Part shown: one piece after another, positions 1 through 14,239 of the stretch
How the letters are laid out: every line of letters starts with the position of its first letter
How positions within the stretch are numbered: the first letter of the stretch is position 1
NCBI RefSeq assembly: GCF_037975245.1
Contig: NC_092576.1
Coordinates: forward strand, 15,687,611-15,751,610
DNA: 64,000 nucleotides
Origin: Apostichopus japonicus
Taxonomy: Eukaryota > Echinodermata > Holothuroidea > Aspidochirotida > Stichopodidae
Direction of reading: 5' to 3'
Program-made: the position numbers and the translations under genes
Notes under the pieces: generated by a model
Seen by the model: the letters and a program-made list of their open reading frames with translations, nothing else
What the model was told of the DNA's origin: nothing
Databases searched by the model: none

Positions 1-970
1 GCAATCCAGACGGTGAATAATGATTGGGAGTCAAATATCATTTGAAGTCAGCATTGCTCATAGTTTGAAGACTTTGTACACATGATAACTCGTGAATTTA
101 TTCTTGGAGGAAGCTAATGTGTGTTACGTAGATCCTCACTGTTAAGTACAAGTTCCCTAGTGAAAGTGGCGGAGGTCGAACGTCATTTGAGGTCAACATA
201 GCTCAAAGTCTGAAGACCTAGTAAACATGATAACTCACCAATTTTTTTTTTGAAGGAAAAGTGAGTCATTCTCAGTAACTTAACACCATCTGTAACTTGT
301 TTTATGCCCTTTCATATAATTGCAGACAAACACATAACAATGACGTGGTAACTGATAATATTGTTGTGTAGAGGAATTCTAATACCTCTCCTCGGTAAAA
401 TCAAATGGTATCATCTTTAGTATTCTGATTGGTTATTAATGTATAATTGTTCATATTGTGTCATGTCATTTCAAGTCATAAGGTCAAAGGAACCCAGATC
501 GAAGCTTCTGGAAGGACCTTTGCTGGCTTTCCAGCCAGTCACGCCCTTGGAGTTGTTAAGTGATTAATTGTAAAATCAGACGCAGAGAAATATCAAATAA
601 ATTGGGAGTCGAAAAAGACATTAATTGTGTTTCTGATTATTGTTAATTAACCTGAGAAGTTTTATCTAATCAAGTGTGCAATCGAAAAAAAACAACAATA
701 TGCCAAGGAAAAGTGTTAAATGATGTCATTGTTGCCTTTTTTCTTTGTCCCGACAGTTAACCTTTCAATTGAATGAACGCGTTAATCTAATTGTGATATG
801 GTACCTAACCTCGGACATGGATGCATTTAGCAATTCCATGGGCACGTACGAAAGATTTTGATAAGATAATAATATGGCTTTTGTAAAACTTCTCCTAGAT
901 AGCGCAAACAGAGCCGTAGATAGACGAATAGCACCACATCGAGCCATACATAGAAATGTAAACGATAACG

Positions 971-973
<3 letters not shown>

Positions 974-1020
<47 letters not shown>
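974..1020. repeat. TA dinucleotide microsatellite
   Basis: About 23 TA units. The matching place in copy 2 (about 13490) has only ATATATAA, so the expansion arose after duplication. Confidence 0.95.
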
Positions 1021-1021
<1 letters not shown>

Positions 1022-1794
1022 CCTTAACGGCCTGTGTATGTTTGTCCGTTTATATACTGCACATTGTTTCGACGTTCTACTTCAGCCATCAGCCTCGAGT
1101 TATTACATAAGTCTGTCTAAGACCGTATCTTGCGCGACTGTCACTGTCACAATCAACGTGGGACATATTCCACAGATTAAAGATAAATGGAGGACCGGTG
1201 CATGTACTCAGTCCGTTACATACAAATAATACGCAGATCCGAAAATGAAATTAGAGATTAACTTGAACAGCGATTAAAAAAAAGGTTAAAAGGAGGTAAC
1301 GTTGGATTAACAAATATTTGCAGATTGGAATAAGGAACAAGGAGTAGTAATAAGTTCGAAATGTTCTTATTCCCCATGGTGTTGAAGGGAGAGAAAACGG
1401 CTGTGTAACTTCAGTTTTTGCTTTTCTATTACAATTTTCGTATTCATCAATTAATGTTATACAGGCCCAGACATACAGTGAATAAACGATACTTCGTAAG
1501 GCTATACATCTCATTGTTCGTATAAAGGAATAGTTGAGTGATAGTAAAGTCAATACTGATGTTCACCATCGACCAATCAAATAGCTCAGGGGCTAAACGA
1601 ATCAAAATGTACTATACCAACTGAGTTTGATTCCCATTGAAAGTGGGCGAATCAAATTAGTTTTCATTTACAACCTATTTCATGGTCTAAATCTTTATAT
1701 ATTCATTCTGGAGCTATTTTACCAGTTGACGTGTCGTTTATCGCGATGGTGTAAACGAGAGACCGTATAGCAAGTCGTTTTAACATTTACCTCA

Positions 1795-2320
1795 AAATTC
1801 TACTTAGATGTAAAATATTTTACTTAAGTATAATTCAATTCAACTTAATTGAAATAGAATTCGGCATAAGTAAAATGTATTCCACTTAAGTGAAGTGGAA
1901 TTCCACTTTGAAACAGAATGCAAATGTTCTATTTTACCTGATTGGAATGCAATTTCACTTAATTAGAATTGAGTCCTACTTAAGTAGAATCTAGTTCGAA
2001 TTAAGCATATTACTATATTCAAGTATATTGCCTGTTTTACGGGAGTGAAATATAATTCCATTAGAGATGAACTGAGTTCGACTTAAGTGGAATTCAATTA
2101 TACGTAAGTGGAATTCAATTCACTTAAGTAAAATGCCATTTCACTTCAAGAAAATTCAATTCTACTTTAATGGAATTTCATTTCAATCAAATAGAATTCG
2201 ATTTCAATTAAGTAAACTTATATCATTTATTTAGAATTACATTTTACTTAAGTAAAACTTATATCTTACTAAGTTAAGTTAAATGGGACAGTATTGCCTC
2301 TATTTTACTTAAGAAGAATA
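1795..2320. repeat. Degenerate palindromic ACTTAAGT-type repeat block (copy 1)
   Basis: Around 500 bases in which the words ACTTAAGT, GGAATTC and their variants recur every 10-25 bases, giving many small palindromes such as ATTCCACTTAAGTGAAGTGG. Similar to simple satellite DNA that has drifted. Present at the same place in the other duplication copy. Confidence 0.7.
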
Positions 2321-2868
2321 CAAAGTAGAATGCGGGATAATTATGGGGATAATTGTTAAGACTTTTTGTCATTAGGACATTACACTGCTAACCGTGTAAA
2401 ACGTACTAGAGTTTGAGACAGGTCGGAGGCGATAATACCTCCGGCTGTGGTACGTTCTAAGGTAGCGCCATCTCCTCTGCCTCACAATTACGTTTCCATG
2501 TAAAAGTTTTAACACTCATTGATAAAGACAAGCAAAACACACATAACTGGGTATATCTCAACTATATAGTGACGTCATTATGAAGCTACCGTGAGGAATT
2601 GTTGTGACTACGTAATTGCCTTTCCTTTTTTATTTATATTAGTATATGATTGATGTCAGCAGTCAAATACAGATATTACCAACAAAAATTGCCTTAAACT
2701 TGATTTGGACCATAAAAATTGAAGTAGGGAGAATGACGTTATGCGACATATACCGAAGTCATCCCACTGGTGGCGCTTTGCTCGTACGGCAAGAAACTAC
2801 CGGTGCGTAATACATACACTACGTCTTTGACATAACTAAAGTGATAAAGTTGACATAAATCACTCGAA

Positions 2869-2952
2869 ATGGTGATATCGTGTGCCGCATTTGGGTGCCG
2901 AAATCGTCAAAAAAATGTGGCAGTGGACTGCAGTTTAACAGGTCATTCTTAG
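2869..2952 (+). pseudogene. THAP-zinc-finger-like N-terminal fragment (copy 1)
   Basis: An ORF of 27 codons begins MVISCAAFGCRNRQKN, resembling the start of THAP DNA-binding domains (C-x4-C followed by NR and basic residues). The downstream FHxFP block and second zinc pair of a THAP domain are not visible, and the frame closes at TAG 2950-2952. Either an isolated first exon or a relic of a THAP protein or P-element-like transposase. Family match is by short motif only. Confidence 0.4.
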
Positions 2953-5386
2953 GAAGCGATAGTATAAGCAATTACATAAGAATCTAATTACTTTAGTAGT
3001 GTTATCTGCTCAGCTGTTGTGTTGTTATTCACTGGACCCTGGATATAGTTAGCCTTGGCCCCTATACAGGCTGCGGTTTTCCTTTCGGATGCGATATTAC
3101 TAAAGCGGAATGACAATAATTATAACCACCTCATTTTACTCAAAACTGTATCCCTAACGATAGATCTACATGTCAGAATAACATGGGATGGTGGTTATAA
3201 TGTCCTGGGCTTATCACTAATAGGAAAATAGGCTACCATATACTTTGCAACATTAACATTAAATTGAGAACTGCATGCACAGACTAATATAGAAGCATTA
3301 CACAAACGTATAGGTTGGTGTGTGAGAAGGGGGTGGGGAGGAGGGAGGGTTACTTTTCACGGCAATTTTTCGGGGAAACCAATTACACTATTTGAGTGGA
3401 GCACTAAAATAATACAAGCAAGAACAATGTTTGCCATGTGCCTCTCAGATACCGGAAATGACACTTCCAGACATTAAAAGTTGCACAAAACACTCCAATT
3501 ACTCGAGTCATTAGAAGCGGGAAGAAATGTTTTCAAAGTTGGTTCTTAAGTCAGGAGTATAATACTTACCACTGGTCGCCATAACATGTATCTGTTGTGC
3601 AAATTCCACCTACTCTTTCGGAAAAGCAGGTAAAATCAAATTCAGTTTCAAAGTCGAATGTACAATGTATGTATGAAGACCTACAAATGATCTGGCTTTT
3701 TGCCGTATACAGAGCCGTATCTCTATATACGGCTCTGGCCGTATACAACGCAAAGCGCCCTCACTTTTTCAAGGCTTCAATGCTTTAACACACGGCGATA
3801 CACTGTGTGAGCATTCTTCCTAGTTCAATGTATATGGTCGAACTGAACGCATTTGACTATTTTAATATTGTAATGGGTGACACGTGGAGGGGAAGGGAAG
3901 TTAGGGGGTGCTCGGTTCTTTTAATCGTTGATTTTTTGTGTGTGACGATTTGGGGGTAAACATTGAGGAGAGAGGCGAGAGGGTGCCGTCTATGTAACTT
4001 AAAGCGAACAATGGATCGCTGGCCCAGAATCGCACGGAGGATGATTAGTGGGGACTCTAACGATATGTGATGGATACTTTTGTGAAATGTATTTTTCTCT
4101 GACGATATGTTTGATAAAATGAGCTATCTCTCATCAAATCTCAATAAATTGCAAGACTGAGTAATACTGTCGGTATTATCATGCATAAACGGATATTCGA
4201 AAGCTGACGTTAAATACGTCTCGCACACAAATGTCTTTCTACTGATATACCTCCTTATGCTTTGCTTTAATCGATTTCTTGAAACATTGCGGTTCGGGTC
4301 TTAGCAGCACGCAGTACCCAGATGTCACCATAACCTCCCAACCTCTCCCTCCCCCTCCCCCCTGTCCACCTTTATCCCTATGCTTGTATTTATTTACGTA
4401 AAGACACGTCATCGCTATATATACTTACAATGCACCTGCTTTATTTGGTCCAATAATCCCTCCTTGTAAATGATTCGTCTCGAAATTATGACGTAACCAC
4501 CACCCCCCCCCCCCTTAAGGCTTACTCTTATACGGAAGTATTTATCCTGCGTAGTACTTACATGCCCTTCACTGTTTTTTTTTAATACTATTTTGTGTTT
4601 TCTTTAGAAGATTCAGCCAAGATAAACATTAGGCACGGAAACGGTCTATTTCTGTTCGATGGAACTAGTGATATTGTTAGTGCGTTTTTGCCATTATTGG
4701 AATCCAGTAGCGTTCTTCTTACTGTCGTGAACGATAGCTCAACTCAAAACTCTCGTATCTACAGACACCGTTGTTCATATTTAATTACACATGTATATTT
4801 AATTACAAATTTCCTTGATTGCTCACTGGACTTTAAGTCAAATCTGTCTTTTCTTAGAACATTCTTTGGTTAACCCCGCCCCAATGATAATACACGGTAT
4901 AGTCAACGTATTACTGTTCAGTGTGGTACAGTGGCGGAACCAGCCTACGCTATCGGGAGGTGGGGGGGGGGGGTAACTAGGGGGTATGGCATATATTTTG
5001 TTAGGAAATATAACTCTGGTATGGGGGAGGATCTAAGGGAGGTGTGACCCATCCTACCCTTAGGGAATTTTTCTACAAGTAAATATGTGAGTAGTGATAT
5101 CATTTTTCATTTTGTCACATTAATGAGTTGCGTTGAATATTATTATATTCATATATATTTTTATATATTTTTATACTTAACAAGGGCCCCGCGAATCAAC
5201 GAGCACCATTTTTTTCTTTTTTATCACTGTAAGTCCGATATTGCTATATATATCTCTCTTTTTTTCATCGGATAAATAAATGAGAGCTCTCCAAATCACA
5301 CTCCCCATACAGAATTGATCTTGCACATAGCTAGCAAACGGATAAAAGAATCGATAGTACTCCGAAATATTTCCTCCTGAAGTTTA

Positions 5387-5588
<202 letters not shown>

Positions 5589-5643
5589 CATGTGTGTGTA
5601 ATGTATATATAAACTCACTGCAAGTAATCAATAATAAAGACAA

Positions 5644-7790
5644 AGCGTGTGTATTGGCGATTCGTATAGAGCCAATGTACTAAACACAGTCGTTAGAGGT
5701 CAAAACTAAAGGAGGAGAATGAACCAAAACGTGACGCAAGAATTATTCAGGCAACCATAAGCGTGTGGATCGTGAACCGCGAAGGTTCAACGTTACATGA
5801 AAACATAACATCCATCACAAAAGCTCAAGCATTCGAAGCACTTCCGTTTTATAGGGATGACTTTGCATCACACTGAGTCTGCATCCGTCTGAACATTTCT
5901 ATATATAGCCTACTACAATCGCGTGCCGGTTATACACCTTCTACGTGAACGACGGAGAAGGGGGAGATGATGTGTGGATTTATCCGTCACTTTTTGTTTT
6001 GCTGTGTCTAAACATGTGTAATAATAACCCAGGCTGCTGTAATCATTGAGAATTCGAGATAACGTAACAAGTATGACTGCATAGCACATTGGTATACCGA
6101 CGTCAAGGCAATGCCCTGTTCATTTCTACGAGGAAATTGACAGCTAGCTAACCGTCAAATTATCATTTTGTGTTTTGTCATAGGCCTACCACAGTCAATG
6201 GGAAAGTTTGGCATTTTCTTAAAACTGTCTTTAAGGTCGAAAGTTTGAGGAAAACACCGAAATCATTCAACAGGTTATTTGGAACTTTCGTTATACCCTC
6301 ATACACTCTCCTACTCTATTGAGTACCACCTAATTATCATTATTCCGAGGTTTCAAGAAAGTTGATATTTTGAGTTTAAAATAGTCTGTTGAACTATTTA
6401 AACGTTACAATTTGAAGGAATAAATCGAAATATTTGGGAGATATCAGGATTAAACTTTGTGTCATCAGTGTGTCATTTGGTCAGGTCATGATGACAAAGT
6501 GTTGCCAGAAGGTGCAAACATGGCTATTCTCTTAGCTATTCTTCTTCCTTTTTGTTCTTTTCCTATTTCCTTTATTTTTCATTTTCAAGCTGAATTTACA
6601 CACTTCACATTGAAAACATTGAAAGCATAACTTATTAGATACATGCTCAGAAATTCAACATGTTCAATCCACCATTACTTTTGGAAGCCCAACTTTATAA
6701 CGGAAAATAGGTAATTAATGCAATAAATTAAAAGTCTAGAAATATCAATGCAAATGAGAATCGGTCTGTAATATTTTGATTTGTTCAAGCTATCACCTTT
6801 GTATGTCAAAGAACTTTTAAGTTGTTATTTCCCTGCAGGGTGGAACAAACATGTTGTTACCATTTGGAGGGTATGTCGTTCATCTCTATCACATTGACAC
6901 CTGATAATGGTTGGGTGTGCTTCTGCTACATTAACTAAGACTCTTCTAAGAAGATAATGGTACCGCTTGGAACCACATCGTGACCGGGTTGGCGTTACTT
7001 TACCAAACAAACGTAATACAAAAATATAACTGGATCTATCCACCAACAAGTAACGAATTGTCAACGAATTTAATTTATAGTCTTCTATTTTTCCCATTTG
7101 GAACCCATGAAATGGGTTTTCTTATATAATCGTCCCTGGTCCTTCCGAGAGGGTACCATTACACGGTGCTTTTTCAGGGACCTTATGTTTCCTCGAAGTG
7201 GTTGAGTTTGATTTCTCAGATTGCGAAAAATATATGCTAACAAAGTTTATTGTACAGTAAATGATAATAATGGATGCAAACGAGCCTCACATACGTACCT
7301 CAAGTAAGTATTAATGTCCATGTGCTTAATATCTATTCGTCGTTATATAGTCATCAATTGAATGCTTGATACATGTAACCGGAAGCCGATTAAAACGCTA
7401 AACTTTTATTGTGAATTCTTGACTGCTCACATAGCGTAAACATCTTGTCGTACAGGTTTCAGTAATACGAAAGCAAATGCACCACTTGAATGGCATTAAT
7501 CTCTCTCTATTGTTATAAACTTGTCTAGAATAAGGAAGATGTGGTTCTTCAAAGAGTATCGATAAAGTCCATTAGTGTGTTACGTGTTGGACATAACGGG
7601 GGCTACTTGGTATTCCAGTCATGTTTCATTCTTCTGTTCATTGTTCATCAGAATGTAGTCCATTGACTTGTAAAACAAGTAGCATAAAGAACAAGGAATC
7701 GGATAACATTCTTCCGAGATCAAACTAGTTCAAACTAGTTTTATCCTGAGACGTGTACAACGAACATATATACCGAAGAGTTAAAGACAT
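5644..7790. other. No gene seen
   Basis: Unique, AT-rich DNA without a convincing ORF, RNA gene or repeat. Short ORFs here have no recognisable motif. Confidence 0.6.
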
Positions 7791-7795
7791 CACCG

Positions 7796-7946
7796 AAGAT
7801 CATGTGTAGTATCTGTTTGCTTTCGAGGGGTATGGTTATAAACACCTGACGATGATCACACAGTCATAGTCTCGATGCAAGGGGACTGGGGTTGAGAGCG
7901 AATCAGACGTTCGGTAGTCTGGTTTTCGCGACTTTTCTTAAAAAGT
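7796..7946 (+). mobile_element. 5'-truncated copy of the U2-headed SINE
   Basis: From AGATCATGTGTAGTATCTGTT onward this follows the element at 20841-21025 to the shared tail ACTTTTCTTAAAAAG. It lacks the first 20 or so U2-like bases. Shared internal words include CACCTGACGATGATCACACA and GCAAGGGGACTGGG. Confidence 0.7.
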
Positions 7947-8998
7947 ATCCCCTGTAATCAATTATGGGAGAATGATAGACAGATAGATTTTGCTGTAACT
8001 TGATAACTCACTTACATAATTAAATAATGCATAAGGCAGAGTCTTGATATGTATAATACAAAGAAAACAGACATCTTTGAGTCCAATAATGTTTCTGTAG
8101 CTATTCCAGTATTTTGCAAATTATGTTTCGTCAAAGATAATTATTTCTGGAATATTCGTTTAGGCTAGCTTGATGGTTACGTCGGCTCCTCACTCACATA
8201 GTTAATGTTATTCCGTTGTTTTTGAGGTCACCCAGAATATGTTCTTTAATGTTCATGTAAGCAACAGAGCACCCTTGGATGGCATTCAACATCATTTGTT
8301 CTTAACAAAATCTGTAATTAATAATAAACATGTCATTTGAGACCATATAATCTTAATATCTCCCATTTAGTTCTGTAGTAAATGTGCTATATAAATAAAA
8401 ACCCTAGCAAGATCGAGAGCAGTGGTTTTTAATGGTCCACGGCATAACAAAGTTAATTTTGTAATTGAAGTTATCAAAACACAATACCGTTTTTTTTTTG
8501 TGAATCTCAAACAAAGTTCTTAAAATCACCCAGTTTCCGAAACTAAATATCCTCTATGAGAATTTGCTACAACACTGCGGCTTAGAATGGAACCACATTG
8601 ACACTAGTATACTTTGGTGTTCTTTGCAAAAGTGAAATAGATTGAATTATATGTATATTACAATTTTATTTCATGGTCTTGCTGGCTTGTATGTTTATAT
8701 TATTGCAACGAATATATTGCTTGTTTTGGTAAAGGTTGTGTAAATCTTTACCAACACATTTATGTCAAACAATGAGTTTAATAAAGTTCCTGCAAACCCT
8801 TGTGAACCGCATGACTGTTTGAATGTGTTGCTTGACTTACCACAAATAACCCATTACAATGAAATCCATTCCACCTTCAGAGTGACAAAAAAAAGGTCAT
8901 TCAAAGAATTTGATGGCGCTAGTTGGAAACATGGAGTTTTTTTAATATAAAATATTTAAATGGCTCTTAAAGGCATCCGTAGAGTCTTTTTTAGGAGA
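7947..8998. other. No gene seen
   Basis: AT-rich sequence with short ORFs only; none shows a domain or splice-supported exon. Confidence 0.55.
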
Positions 8999-9305
8999 AT
9001 AAGGCCTCATTAGGCCACGTATTCAGTGGACGGTGGCTGCAAGCATGCCGGTCGCAGAGATGTCACCACCTCTGGCCAAAGGCAAGGATTCACGCACGCC
9101 ACCTAGTACGCTTCTGGTCGATTTGACCGACCCTCTGCGCATCCCCCCGGGTTCTTTTGCGACAACAAGGGAGACATGGCACGGGATCCTAGGCCACAAA
9201 AAGCACCATACCTACAGCCAATGGTATTATCGCCAGAGGCCTGTCTTGAACCCTAGCCACGATTTACACGACCGACGAGGATTGAGTCTTTCGTCACCCT
9301 CTTAA
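8999..9305. other. GC-rich island of unknown nature with a 90-codon ORF
   Basis: Base composition changes abruptly from AT-rich to about half GC at 8999 and back after 9305. A plus-strand ORF (9033-9305) begins MAASMPVAEM and contains TWHGILGHKKHH; I recognise no family. On the minus strand a GGGTTCAAGAC word resembles an RNA polymerase III B box. It could be a retroposed or transferred fragment, or a structured SINE. Confidence 0.3.
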
Positions 9306-9410
9306 CCATATCGGCCATCACATCAGCTAGTAATTTAAATGGTTGAATTAATATATCAAGACTTCAGCGTCGACTACTGAAATAGAAAAAGAAATTTTAA
9401 ACGTGTTTAA

Positions 9411-9490
9411 CCAACCATTGATGGAGTCGAACTCAGTTCATCAGGGTTACCAGTCCACTGCTTTACCAACTGAGCCATTAGACGAGTTAA
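9411..9490 (-). repeat. tRNA-derived (Thr-like) SINE head or tRNA pseudogene
   Basis: The minus strand carries TGGCTCAGTTGGTAAAGC (A box), an anticodon arm with CTGGTAA loop (anticodon GGT) and GAGTTCGACTCC (B box). The acceptor ends do not pair well, so it is not called as a working tRNA gene. Confidence 0.6.
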
Positions 9491-10258
9491 CTTTCTTCGA
9501 GCTTAAATTGGTATTGTTGGTTGGCTACAATCTATTGGGGCAGAGAATGACACTGCCTTCAACGAAATCTCTATTCATCCTGTTTTACTCTCATTAGAAC
9601 AACGGATCTGAATATCTTTATTAACAAGAAGCTCACGCTTCAATGTCTTTGTTTACATTGCAGCAAGCAGAAAGAATGTCGTTTCCTCTCAAGACGTAAA
9701 TATACAATAGGCTTATACCTCGATATTATCGATGACTTCGAAGCAGGCGGTAAAGAAAAACGGATTCCGTGAAATCTTCTTATTCACAAAAGCTTGCTTA
9801 AGATAATGCTCGCAAGAGATTTCTTGCTGTAAGTTTTTCCCTTTACAACTATATTCGATGCAGTCGATCATGAACTGGTATTAAGCCTGAAATTTCAACA
9901 AACAATGCCTATTCACATGTCAAGACCTTTTTGAATGAGGAAGGGACAATACTGATTAAGTCAAACACGTTAATTTCATGTGACTAATCTTATATAAGGA
10001 TATGATGGGCTTGGAATAACACAGTTATTCGAAACCCGAAACAGGATTAATAGGAGTTTTGCAAGTAGATTTGGGAATCACTGGGATCGGGAATTCGTCA
10101 ACTACAAAACTTTGTTTAGTCTGCAATGACTTGATGTGTTTATTGATCCTCTGAAACTGCGGCATTTGCGTGTATATGCCCCCCTCCAATAACTGTGTTC
10201 TACACACATACAGCAACGGTATTTAATACCAAATATTAGAAACATCTTTATAAATATC

Positions 10259-10306
10259 AAGTTTTGATCTATTAGCAGCCAAGTTTTGATCTATTAGCAG
10301 CCAACT
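10259..10306. repeat. Two-copy 24-base tandem repeat
   Basis: CAAGTTTTGATCTATTAGCA plus GC repeats twice in direct tandem with one or two mismatches. Confidence 0.8.
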
Positions 10307-10719
10307 TGATTACGTCGTTTACAAGTGTTGCATTTTGAAAGACTGAATGGTAATGTGGAAGGGACGGTGACGAAGACGGAGTTTGGATGTTTTTATAGTT
10401 TTTATATGTGCAATACATTTCGTCAACACTCTGACATGGTCGACTCTATCAGCAGCTAAAATCTCTATAAAGCATAAGTTATAGGAGGCAATAGGATGCC
10501 TTCCGAGGTCGTAGCTACTCTCCCTTCACCGCCGCCCCTCCTTCTCAGTTCATATGCTGATACGTTACTGAACAATGAAAATTGTTTCTAAGATCAGATC
10601 TCTATAACAAAGAAATAAACGAACGGAATAAAAATTAAGTTTCCTCCTCCTAGTGATTTGAAAGAGGTATTTTATAGAGGTATTTCATAGAGTGTGGGTT
10701 TGAAATAATTGACCTAATT

Positions 10720-10810
10720 CATCCAGAACTCTGCTTTAATTTATTATTTGTCTTTCATCCAGAACTCTGTCTTAAGTTATTATTTGTCTTTCATCCAGAA
10801 CTCTGTTTTA
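10720..10810. repeat. Three-copy tandem repeat of about 35 bases
   Basis: TCATCCAGAACTCTG followed by a T-rich spacer (TTATTATTTGTCTT) occurs three times in a row. Confidence 0.8.
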
Positions 10811-12530
10811 CTCTGTTTAACAAAAGATGTTGTATCAAGAAATAGGCGTGACATGACAAACATCAGGTTTAAGCATGAAATGTATAAACGTAGCTCGGTA
10901 AATTGGGTAACTTATGTACGTTACCATGGTATCGTCTTGTATTTATCTGATATTGCAATTGGGTAACAAGTAAATATGTCACACTCACTTCATACGGTTT
11001 GACGCAAATATATCTTATAATCAAAAACATGCAAAATTGGGTGGGACCATCATTATTTAATTAGACTATGGGCCAACGGAGACACCCTCTCCTTACTAAC
11101 TTTAACGTCATCACCTGACCCAAATTAATTCATGCAACAAGTTTAATCTTGAAAAAAAGAACATCATATTACAAAGTATTGTAAGTGTTGTAAGTATCAA
11201 AAGGAAGGAAGAACCAATGAGAATATGTGAACAATAGAAACATTCTTTGTATTCCGTTTCAAGTCATGGAGGAATAGGGATTACGTTGATTCCAAAAACT
11301 AACCGCCATGAAATGGAAGGAAAGCTAAAAGGAAAGCATTCTTATAAGAAATTCTCTTTGAAAAATACACTTCATACAATCATAACAGAGCTATATGCTG
11401 CTTTATCCTCTCTATGGATTTAAAACTAACGACATTAGATCGAAAGAAAAGGGATTGATACAACCGTGTCACACCTGTTTTCAATCTTTCAATCACATGA
11501 ACTACGATTAGCAGAGGTCAGGCGAAGTTTCCCTCCTCACTACTAGGGAAAATAATGTGTACAAGATTTTTTTTTCAAATTATTTACCATTGATTCAAAT
11601 TTACTTTCTTTGTTTTGGTCTTGATTGAGCTCGATTGTGACCTTAAATGGGCTTGATCTTGAGCTCAATCAACCAGAAAGTCTGAAAAATATATGCCAAA
11701 GATACATTGGTTGTGTTTTCATGTTGTTTAGTAACAATTATATGAAGTACCTTAAATTCCCCCAATATTTTTGGAAGCGTTTTCATCGCAACGGTCCTGA
11801 TTGGGTATAATAAAAACCTCAAATCACTCAGATCTTGACTGTAATCAACCAGGCACCTTACAATTGATGTTACTAAACACTTAGATTGTGCGTTTATGTT
11901 GTTAACTCCCAAAGATATGATTTTTCCATTTTATATAGTGCTGCCATGGCACCAGCCCTGGTGGCCACACCCACCACTAATTTATTGGAAAACAAGTAGA
12001 TTGTGACAGCTGAGGGTCATAGCTAACCGAAAAACATGGTGGGTGAAAATCCCGAAGAGGTGGGGGGGGGTTCTAATTTTCTATTTTTTCCGTAAATGTA
12101 ACATTTCTCAACTTGTTTTGACGTTTTACCTATTTTAAGTTGTTAATGTTGAAAAGTTGCATTTCGAAAATTTCAAATGTTCTTCGTGAATATCGCATTG
12201 CTATCAAGTCGTTAGTGCTTGCTTTGCTTGCACTCCTAATTTAAAATTAGGCTGCTTACAGTTTGCTTACATTTTAGTCGTCCAAACCTTTCAATAGTTG
12301 ACATGTTCTTCTATATCCTAAACAAGTACAATGGTTCCGTCTGAAAGATTCTAATTACAGGATTATTGCTAAAATTACTGGAGCCACGCATATATGTGGG
12401 TAAACTCTTTTTAACACTCGTGTTGGCATACTTTAACACAGGTAGCCAAAGCGATGAACGGTGCCTATGAAACTACTAATCCCCGAGCAGTCTAGAACTG
12501 ACGTTAAAAATGGTCCATTTCTGAGATCAC
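10811..12530. other. No gene seen
   Basis: AT-rich DNA, no supported exon. A G-run sits near 12061-12070. Confidence 0.55.
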
Positions 12531-14239
12531 CTAGCAATGCACACGGTGAATAATGATGGAAGTCAAATATCCTTTGACGTCAGCACAGCTCAAAGTTTGA
12601 AGACTTTGTAAACATGATAACTCGCGAATTTATTCTTGGAGGAAGTTAATGTGTGCTACGTAGATCCTCACTGGTAAGTACAAGTTCCCTAGTGAAAGTG
12701 GCGGAGGTTGAACGTCATTTAAGGCCAACATAGCTCAAATTCTGAAGATCTAGTAAACATGATAACTCACCATTTTTTTGTTGAAGGAAGTTTGAGTCAA
12801 TCCTCAGTATCTTAATACCATCTGTAACTTGTTGTATGATCTTTCACATAAATGCAGACAAACACAAAACAATAAATGGTAAATGATAATGTTGTTGTGT
12901 AGAGGAATTCTAATACCGATCTCCTCGGTAAAATCAAAGGGTATCATCTTTAGTATTGTGATTGGTTATCAATGTATAACTATTCATTATTGTGTCAAGT
13001 GATGTCATGTAATATGTTCAAGAGATGATCGAAGCTTCTGGAAGGAGCTTTTCTGGATTTCCAACCAGTCACGTCCTGGGAGTTGTTAAGTGATTAATTG
13101 TAAAAACAGACGCAGAGAAACATCAACTAAACTGGAGTCGAATCAGACCTTGCTTGTGTTTTTTATTATTGTTAATAAATCTGAGATGTCTTTCTAATCT
13201 AGTGTGCAATAAACAAACACAACAATATGCCACGAAAAAGCAGCAAATTAGGTAATTTTACGTTTTTTTTTTTGTCCCGATGGTTAACCTTTCGATTGGA
13301 TGTATGTTACTATAATTGTGGTATGGTACCTAACGTCAGACATGGATGCATAGAACACTTCCATGGGCACGTACGAAAGATGTTAATGAAAATGTGTGAT
13401 GGCTTAGACACTAGCGCATGCAGAGCTGTAGATAGATGAATAGCGCCACATTGTGCCATAAATAGAAATGTATAAGGTGGCGTAAATATATAACTTTAAC
13501 GGCCTATATATGTTTGACTGTATATACACTGCACCAACTATCAGCTTCCAGTTATTACATAAGTCTGTCTAAGGCCGTATTTTGTGTGAAGTCACTGTCA
13601 CAATCAACTTGTGACATATTCTACAGAGTTAAGAAAGATGGCGGACCGGTACATGTTCTCAGTCCGTTACTTATAAATAAAACGCAGATCCGATAATGAA
13701 ATAAGAGATTAACTTGAACGGAGATTGAAAACAATGAAACGTTAGATTAACAAATATTTGCAGATTGGAATAAGGAACAAGGAGTAGCAATTAGTTCGAA
13801 ATGTTCTTATCCCCCAGTGATGTGTTGAATGAAGAGAAAACGACTGCGTAACTTCAGTATTTGCCTTTTAAGAATTCTCGTATTCATCAATTACTTTTAT
13901 ACAGGCCCAGGCATACAGTGAATAAACGATACTTCGTAAGGCTATACATCTCATTGGTCATATAAAGGAATAGTTATTGCAGGAGTGATAGTAAAGTCAA
14001 TACTGATGTTCATCATCGACCAGTCAAATAGCTCAGGGGCTAAACGAATCAAAATGTACTATACCAACTGAGTTTGATTCTTATTCAAAGTGGGTGGTTA
14101 AAATTAGTTTTCATTTACAACCTATTTCTTGGTCGAAATCCTCATATATTCATTCTGGAGCTATTTTCCCAATTGACGTGTCGGTTATCGCGATGGTGTA
14201 AACGAGAGACCCTATAGCAAGTCGTTTTAACATTTACCT

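Noticed and set aside
4927-5065. Possible further hAT MITE starting CAGTGGCGGAACCAGC (also near 17390)
   Set aside because: No matching right end or target duplication could be found in either duplication copy.
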